This document shows positions 60,022 to 64,000 of a stretch of DNA of 64,000 bases, one piece after another (position 1 is the first letter of the stretch; each line of letters starts with the position of its first letter). The stretch spans positions 48,483 through 112,482 of the forward strand of contig CAVOLB010000097.1 in the NCBI GenBank assembly GCA_963696655.1, given 5' to 3'. A program made the position numbers and the translations under genes. The stretch comes from Hypericibacter sp963696655 (GTDB lineage Bacteria > Pseudomonadota > Alphaproteobacteria > Dongiales > Dongiaceae). The notes below the pieces were generated by a model. That model was not told where the DNA came from. It did not search any database and saw only the letters and a program-made list of their open reading frames with translations.

Positions 60022-61194
60022 TCAGGCGCGCGCCTGGTCGATCACGGCGGTGGCGGCGGTGACGCCGGCGCCGACATCGACCTTGCGGCCCAGTTTCTTG
60101 AGGGCGCCGCCGAAGGCGGTCACGGCGACAACCGCATAGATCGGCTCGGCCACCAGGCCCATATGGCCGATGCGGATGAGCTTGCCCTTGGTCTCGCCGC
60201 GGCCGGACGAGAACACCACGCCATAGAGCGAGCGGGCGGCGGCCAGGATGTCGTCATCCTTGAGGCCATCGGGCACGCGCACGGCGGTGCAGGTCGGCGA
60301 GGCGATCTCCTCGCGCGCCGCCCAGAGCGACAGTCCCATCGCCTTGATGCCGGCGCGGCAGGCCTTGGCGGTCAGCGCATGGCGCTTCCAGACGGCCTCG
60401 GGACCTTCGGCCAAATAGAGATCGATGGCGCCGTCGAGCCCGTTCACCTCGGCGACCGAGGGCGTGAAGGGGAAGGGTTTGTCCTGGCGCCAGGCTTCTT
60501 TCCAATCGAGCAGGCTCAAGACCGAGGCGCGCGGCGCCTTCGGGTTGGCCTCCATATGTTTCCAGGCCCGGTCGTTGACCGCCATGATGGTCAGGCCCGG
60601 TGCGCCGCCCAGGCATTTGCCGGGACCGGTCACGAAGATGTCGGCGCAGCTCTCCTCGGGATGGATGTCCATGCCGCCCCAGGACGAGACCGCATCGACC
60701 AGCATCAGCGCATTGTGCTTGCGCACGATCTGGCCGATCTCCTTGACCGGGTTGATGGTGCCGGACGGCGTGTCGTGATGGACCACCGAGACGATCTTGA
60801 TGTCGGGGCGCTTCCTGAAGGCTGCCTCGACCTGGGCCGGGTCGATCGCCTCGTTATAGGGCACCTCGATCTCGACCAGTTCCTTGTTGTAGCGCGCCGC
60901 CCAGTAGCCGAAGCCCTTGCCATAGACGCCCGAGGCGAGGTTCAGCACGACGTCGTCGGGGCCGATCAGGGAGGCGGCCGCGGCCTCGAGGCCGGGAGCG
61001 GGCTCGCAATGGAGGATCAGCGCCGGCGAGTTGCTGCGCAGCGCCTGGGTGACCTTCCGGTTCACCGCCTCGTAGAATTCGAGGAAGTGACGGTCATAGT
61101 CATACCCGATTGGTCTCGACAGCGCGCGCATGACGGCCGGGTAGGCAGCCACCGGACCGGCCGACAACGTGATGATAGGTTCCTTGGTGGCCAT
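60022..61194 (-). CDS. pyridoxamine-pyruvate transaminase (class V fold)
   Basis: A 390-residue fold-type I aminotransferase that transfers the amino group of pyridoxamine to pyruvate, giving pyridoxal and alanine. The lysine normally binding PLP is K193 in V-T-G-P-G-K-C-L-G. E64 in C-E-P-A-P-G-L-E, R332 in S-S-G-R-G-E and R341 in I-R-I-G-H-M-G sit where the M. loti enzyme has its substrate residues. L-N-L-A-S-G-V-Y-G-K-G-F-G-Y-W, H-H-D-T-P-S-G-T-I-N-P and F-P-F-T-P-S-V-A-E-V-N-G-L-D also agree with recalled features. GGAGGGGA precedes the ATG. Serine-glyoxylate enzymes share the fold but lack these blocks. It is divergent from pyridoxine 4-oxidase. Confidence 0.9.
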   Translation of the reverse strand: MATKEPIITLSAGPVAAYPAVMRALSRPIGYDYDRHFLEFYEAVNRKVTQALRSNSPALILHCEPAPGLEAAAASLIGPDDVVLNLASGVYGKGFGYWAARYNKELVEIEVPYNEAIDPAQVEAAFRKRPDIKIVSVVHHDTPSGTINPVKEIGQIVRKHNALMLVDAVSSWGGMDIHPEESCADIFVTGPGKCLGGAPGLTIMAVNDRAWKHMEANPKAPRASVLSLLDWKEAWRQDKPFPFTPSVAEVNGLDGAIDLYLAEGPEAVWKRHALTAKACRAGIKAMGLSLWAAREEIASPTCTAVRVPDGLKDDDILAAARSLYGVVFSSGRGETKGKLIRIGHMGLVAEPIYAVVAVTAFGGALKKLGRKVDVGAGVTAATAVIDQARA

Positions 61195-61337
61195 GATGGT
61201 TCCCCTCCCGGATTTGCGTCGCGCGAGCCGTTATCGGCCCATTTTTTGTGCTCGGCCTTGTGGCGGCCCCTTGCGCGATCGGACAATATCACAACTCATT
61301 TCACGGCGTCATCAGGGCGAGGGCCCGAGGGGAACCA
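61195..61337. promoter_or_regulatory. divergent promoter region, transaminase / pyridoxine oxidase
   Basis: This 143-bp gap must hold both promoters for the two B6-entry enzymes. Both genes have strong ribosome sites (GGAGGGGA before 61194; GAGGGGA before 61338). No convincing ACCAAT/ATTGGT site like those at 48.4-48.8 kb was seen, so regulation may differ. Confidence 0.45.
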
Positions 61338-62912
61338 TTGCGAACCTTTGATTGGATCATCCTGGGCGCCGGCACGGCGGGCTCGGTCTTGGCGGCGAGG
61401 CTGAGCGAGGATCCGGCCGTCTCGGTCGCGCTGGTCGAGGCCGGCGGTCCGCCGACCGACCCCCAGGTCAGCCTGCCGCGCGCCTGGCCGGCGCTGCAGG
61501 GCACCGCGATCGACTGGAACTACGCGACGGTGCCGCAGCGCCATACCGCCAACCGCGTCCATGCCTGGGCCCGGGGCCGCGTGCGGGGCGGCTCCAGCAC
61601 CATCAACGCCATGGCCCATGTGCGCGGACATCCGAGCGATTTCGACGCCTGGGTGGCGGCCGGCGCCGCCGGCTGGGGCTACCGCGATCTCCTGCCCTAT
61701 TTCATCCGCTCCGAGGATTGGTCCTCGGAGAGCCGGGACAGCGGCGCGGCGCGCTATCACGGGCAGGGCGGCCCCGTCAGCCTGACGACGCCGGACGATC
61801 CGCATCCGATCACGCGCGCCTATATGGCAGCCGGAGAGGAAATCGGCCTGATGCCGACGGCCGAGCATAACGGTCCCCGCATGGCCGGCCCGACTCTCAA
61901 CAGCCTGACGATCAAGGAAGGCCGGCGCCAGAGCACGGCCGACGCCTATCTGACGCCGGCCGTGCTGGCGCGTCCCCATCTTCACCTGCTGGAGCAGCAC
62001 GAGATTCGCGGGCTGACCTTCGATGGCCCGCGCCATTGCCGCGGGGTCGAGCTTCAGGGACCTCAGGGAATCGAGCGGATCGCGGCCGAGCGCGGCGTGC
62101 TGCTGGCGACCGGCGCCATCGCGTCGCCGACGCTGCTGTTACGCGCCGGCATCGGGCCGGCCGACGAGCTGAAGGCGCTGGGCATCCCGGTGCGGCTGGA
62201 TCTGCCGGGCGTCGGGCGCAACCTGCATGACCATCTGCTCTCGGGCGGCAATGTCTATCGCGCGCGCCGCCCGGTGCCGCCCTCGCGCTATCAGAACTCG
62301 GAATCGCTCATGTATATCGAGCGGCCGGGCGCCGGAACCGAATCGGCGCCCGAGCTGGTGCTGGCCTGCGTGATCGCGCCGGTGGTGACGGAGTGTTTCG
62401 CGGCGCCGGCCTATGGCGAGGCCTATACGCTGATGTTCGGGTTCACGCAGCCGCGCAGCCGCGGGCAGATCCGGCTCGCCTCGGCGGACCCGAAGGCCGC
62501 GCCGCTGATCGATCCGAACTATCTGGCGGAGTCCTATGACCGGCGGGCCTATCTCGATGCGCTGGAGCGGGCGCAGGCGGTCGGCGGCGCCAGGTCACTC
62601 GCGGATTGGCGAGAGGCGGAGCTGCTGCCGGGACCGCAGTGCCGCAGCGAGGCGGATCGCCTGGCGTTCCTGGCGCGGGCCGCCTATACGCATCACCACC
62701 CAGTCGGGACCTGCCGGATGGGAACGGACGCGGAGGCGGTGGTGACGCCGGGCCTCGCCCTGCGGGGAATCGAGGGGCTTCATGTCGTCGACGCCTCGGT
62801 CATTCCCCGCATCACCACGGGCCCGGTCAACGCCGCCATCATCGCGCTCGCGGAACGCGCGAGCGATCTGCTGCGGGGCCGACCGCCACTGGCGCCGGCG
62901 ACATGGGCATGA
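61338..62912 (+). CDS. pyridoxine 4-oxidase (GMC flavoprotein)
   Basis: A 524-residue FAD oxidase of the GMC family that oxidises pyridoxine to pyridoxal with O2. The FAD site is I-L-G-A-G-T-A-G-S-V-L-A. The GMC signature region is A-R-G-R-V-R-G-G-S-S-T-I-N-A-M-A, and T-H-H-H-P-V-G-T-C-R-M-G near the C-terminus holds the catalytic histidine. P-A-L-Q-G-T-A-I-D-W-N-Y, R-A-R-R-P-V-P-P-S-R and V-D-A-S-V-I-P-R-I-T-T-G-P agree with recalled M. loti pyridoxine 4-oxidase sequence. The start is a TTG at 61338 with GAGGGGA 4-10 bases upstream; earlier in-frame codons are not homologous. Choline dehydrogenase or 4-pyridoxate dehydrogenase are the main alternatives. Confidence 0.87.
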   Translation: MRTFDWIILGAGTAGSVLAARLSEDPAVSVALVEAGGPPTDPQVSLPRAWPALQGTAIDWNYATVPQRHTANRVHAWARGRVRGGSSTINAMAHVRGHPSDFDAWVAAGAAGWGYRDLLPYFIRSEDWSSESRDSGAARYHGQGGPVSLTTPDDPHPITRAYMAAGEEIGLMPTAEHNGPRMAGPTLNSLTIKEGRRQSTADAYLTPAVLARPHLHLLEQHEIRGLTFDGPRHCRGVELQGPQGIERIAAERGVLLATGAIASPTLLLRAGIGPADELKALGIPVRLDLPGVGRNLHDHLLSGGNVYRARRPVPPSRYQNSESLMYIERPGAGTESAPELVLACVIAPVVTECFAAPAYGEAYTLMFGFTQPRSRGQIRLASADPKAAPLIDPNYLAESYDRRAYLDALERAQAVGGARSLADWREAELLPGPQCRSEADRLAFLARAAYTHHHPVGTCRMGTDAEAVVTPGLALRGIEGLHVVDASVIPRITTGPVNAAIIALAERASDLLRGRPPLAPATWA

Positions 62913-62944
62913 ATCGTTTGGGCTGGCGCCCGGCCGGTCGGAGA

Positions 62945-63490
62945 TCAGACGACCGAACGGCCCTTGCCGACGCGCGGGTTCGGCCGACCGCCGTCGCTGA
63001 CCGCCATGACGACCAGAATCTCGCGCGGACGCGGCGCATCGGCGACGCAGACCGTCATGGTGTCGAGCTCGTCGAAGGACCAGACATTGTCCTTGTTGCC
63101 GAGCGGCACGTCGATCAGCGTGCCGGCCGTCGCGACCTTGGTGGTCGATGGGATGATGGCTTCGCCGCCGCCGACCGCTGCGCGCATCGGCTTGCCCAGC
63201 TTCGGATGCAGGATCGCCGCGGCATGCTCGAGATCGCCCTCGACGCCGACGATCGCGGCCTTGCCGTAGGCCATGGCCGGTTGCGGCAACAGGGCCACGG
63301 CCTGAGGCATCAGCTCCTCGCCGAGCTTCAGGCCGAGATCGAACATCGGCGAGAGATCCTGCACGCCGAGCCCGGCGAAGCTGTTCTGGAGGATGGCGAT
63401 CGCGGCGACCCGCGTGATCGGGCGGACGGCCGGGTTGCCGGCTTCGGCCAGCACCGTCTCCTTGACGAAAAGCGTCTTGCGCAAAATCAT
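62945..63490 (-). CDS. DUF1185 / 'amino acid synthesis' family protein
   Basis: A 181-residue protein of the AA_synth (DUF1185) family. It shows R-K-T-L-F-V-K-E-T-V, R-V-A-A-I-A-I-L-Q-N-S-F-A-G, a central Y-G-K-A-A-I-V-G-V-E-G-D-L-E-H-A-A-A-I, V-G-G-G-E-A-I-I-P-S-T-T-K-V, and C-terminal G-G-R-P-N-P-R-V-G-K. The family has solved structures but no known reaction. ATG 63490 has GGGGAG upstream; longer frames are not needed. It converges on the pyridoxine oxidase gene, 32 bp away, at the edge of the B6 island, so it may serve an unassigned step. Confidence 0.85.
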   Translation of the reverse strand: MILRKTLFVKETVLAEAGNPAVRPITRVAAIAILQNSFAGLGVQDLSPMFDLGLKLGEELMPQAVALLPQPAMAYGKAAIVGVEGDLEHAAAILHPKLGKPMRAAVGGGEAIIPSTTKVATAGTLIDVPLGNKDNVWSFDELDTMTVCVADAPRPREILVVMAVSDGGRPNPRVGKGRSVV

Positions 63491-63548
63491 CCGCCGCTCC
63501 CCGGTGCGAGACGCGCGACCGCCACGATCGAACGAGGACGAAGCTAGC

Positions 63549-63989
63549 ATGGAATTTCCCGCCCGCTCAACGACGCGCGCCGCCGCGGCGCTCCTGCTGT
63601 CGCTCGCGATGGCGGCCTGCAGCCTGCCCGACGGGACCGCCGCCGATGCGCCCGTCGCCCTGACGATCGTCAATAAGGGATCGGGCGCGATCCATTGCAT
63701 GATCAATTTCGGACATTGGGTCACCCAGGATCTGGGGATGATCGAAGAGAACGCCTCGAAGACCGTGCAGTTCCATCGTCAGCCGGCGAACGGCGCGCTC
63801 TATATCCCGCGTGCGGACGGGCAGCGCCTGATGATGATCGAGAATGTCTTCTGCAGCGCGCCCGGCGATTCCGCGGCGAGCCGGGGACAGGTTCCGCTGC
63901 TGCCGATCCAGGCGGGCCGCTCGCAGCGCTACGCCAGCGTCTGCCGTGCCGGGGAGCCGGTGCGCTGCGAAACGGCCGAGGTCGATTGA
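63549..63989 (+). CDS. putative lipoprotein of unknown function
   Basis: A 146-residue protein with a lipoprotein signal: R-S-T-T-R-A-A-A-A-L-L-L-S-L-A and lipobox M-A-A-C (cysteine near residue 24). The mature part (A-L-T-I-V-N-K-G-S-G-A-I-H-C-M-I-N-F-G-H-W, then three further cysteines in V-F-C-S-A, S-V-C-R-A and V-R-C-E-T) suggests a small disulfide-bonded periplasmic domain. ATG 63549 begins the signal; the frame upstream overlaps the divergent DUF1185 gene. Only 58 bp separate the two divergent starts. No family was recognised. Confidence 0.65.
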   Translation: MEFPARSTTRAAAALLLSLAMAACSLPDGTAADAPVALTIVNKGSGAIHCMINFGHWVTQDLGMIEENASKTVQFHRQPANGALYIPRADGQRLMMIENVFCSAPGDSAASRGQVPLLPIQAGRSQRYASVCRAGEPVRCETAEVD

Positions 63990-64000
63990 TCAGGGAGCGC

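Noticed and set aside
60022..61194. serine-glyoxylate or alanine-glyoxylate aminotransferase
   Set aside because: Same fold, but the blocks around E64, H-H-D-T-P-S-G-T and R332/R341 fit pyridoxamine-pyruvate transaminase, with three other B6 enzymes adjacent.
1..64000. CRISPR arrays, tRNA or rRNA genes, prophage or complete insertion sequences
   Set aside because: No regularly spaced repeats, tRNA-like cloverleaf, rRNA sequence, phage structural genes or intact transposase were seen in reading both strands.

Overview
The window is a GC-rich stretch of a bacterial chromosome, densely coded, with long open frames on the non-coding strand. Several things point to a soil or plant-associated alphaproteobacterium: many ABC importers, a GAF hybrid histidine kinase, DUF1127 and DUF883 small proteins, a PrkA-YeaH-SpoVR cluster, and catabolic enzymes that closely resemble those of Mesorhizobium. 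A Rhodospirillales- or Hyphomicrobiales-like host is an inference; there is no rRNA or tRNA here to test it.

Layout. 0-12.4 kb holds housekeeping and envelope genes: a truncated amino-acid permease, a secreted protein, a CBS-pair protein behind an FNR/FixK-type box, an AsmA remnant, an M1 aminopeptidase, two SDRs, DUF883, an AI-2E-family permease, an ABC exporter and a proline-rich secreted protein. 12.6-17 kb holds a HigBA-like toxin-antitoxin pair, a GAF/HisKA/HATPase/REC hybrid kinase, a DUF1127 gene with its own promoter and terminator, and an OmpR-type regulator. 17.2-26.5 kb is one peptide-catabolism operon: an RpiR regulator, a Dpp-type importer, an M81 (MlrC) peptidase and a DAP-decarboxylase-like enzyme. 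26.5-31.3 kb is the SpoVR/YeaH/PrkA stress cluster on the minus strand, followed by about 0.9 kb of non-coding DNA.

32.2-37 kb is a LacI-controlled unit: a polar amino-acid ABC importer, the LacI regulator and a DapA-superfamily enzyme. The same 15-bp operator sits before the importer and before the enzyme. A phospholipase C-type phosphoesterase follows. 38.9-47.1 kb (minus strand) is a ribose-type ABC importer in which one permease is fused to an SMP-30-like beta-propeller. A second free propeller protein lies next to it, and an AraC regulator lies upstream.

47.7-63.5 kb is the most interesting region: a vitamin B6 degradation island. Five enzymes match the Mesorhizobium loti pathway: pyridoxine 4-oxidase, pyridoxamine-pyruvate transaminase, pyridoxal 4-dehydrogenase, 4-pyridoxolactonase and FHMPC dehydrogenase. 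With them are a complete BMP-type ABC importer and a FadR-type regulator with a cluster of operator-like repeats. The textbook lower pathway (decarboxylase, flavin ring-opening monooxygenase, amidohydrolase) is absent from the window. In its place are a gentisate/salicylate-dioxygenase-like cupin, a histidine-rich LVIVD propeller, a RidA deaminase, a GST-like protein and a DUF1185 protein. The hypothesis is an alternative, undescribed ring-cleavage branch in which the cupin opens the 3-hydroxy-4-carboxy pyridine ring.
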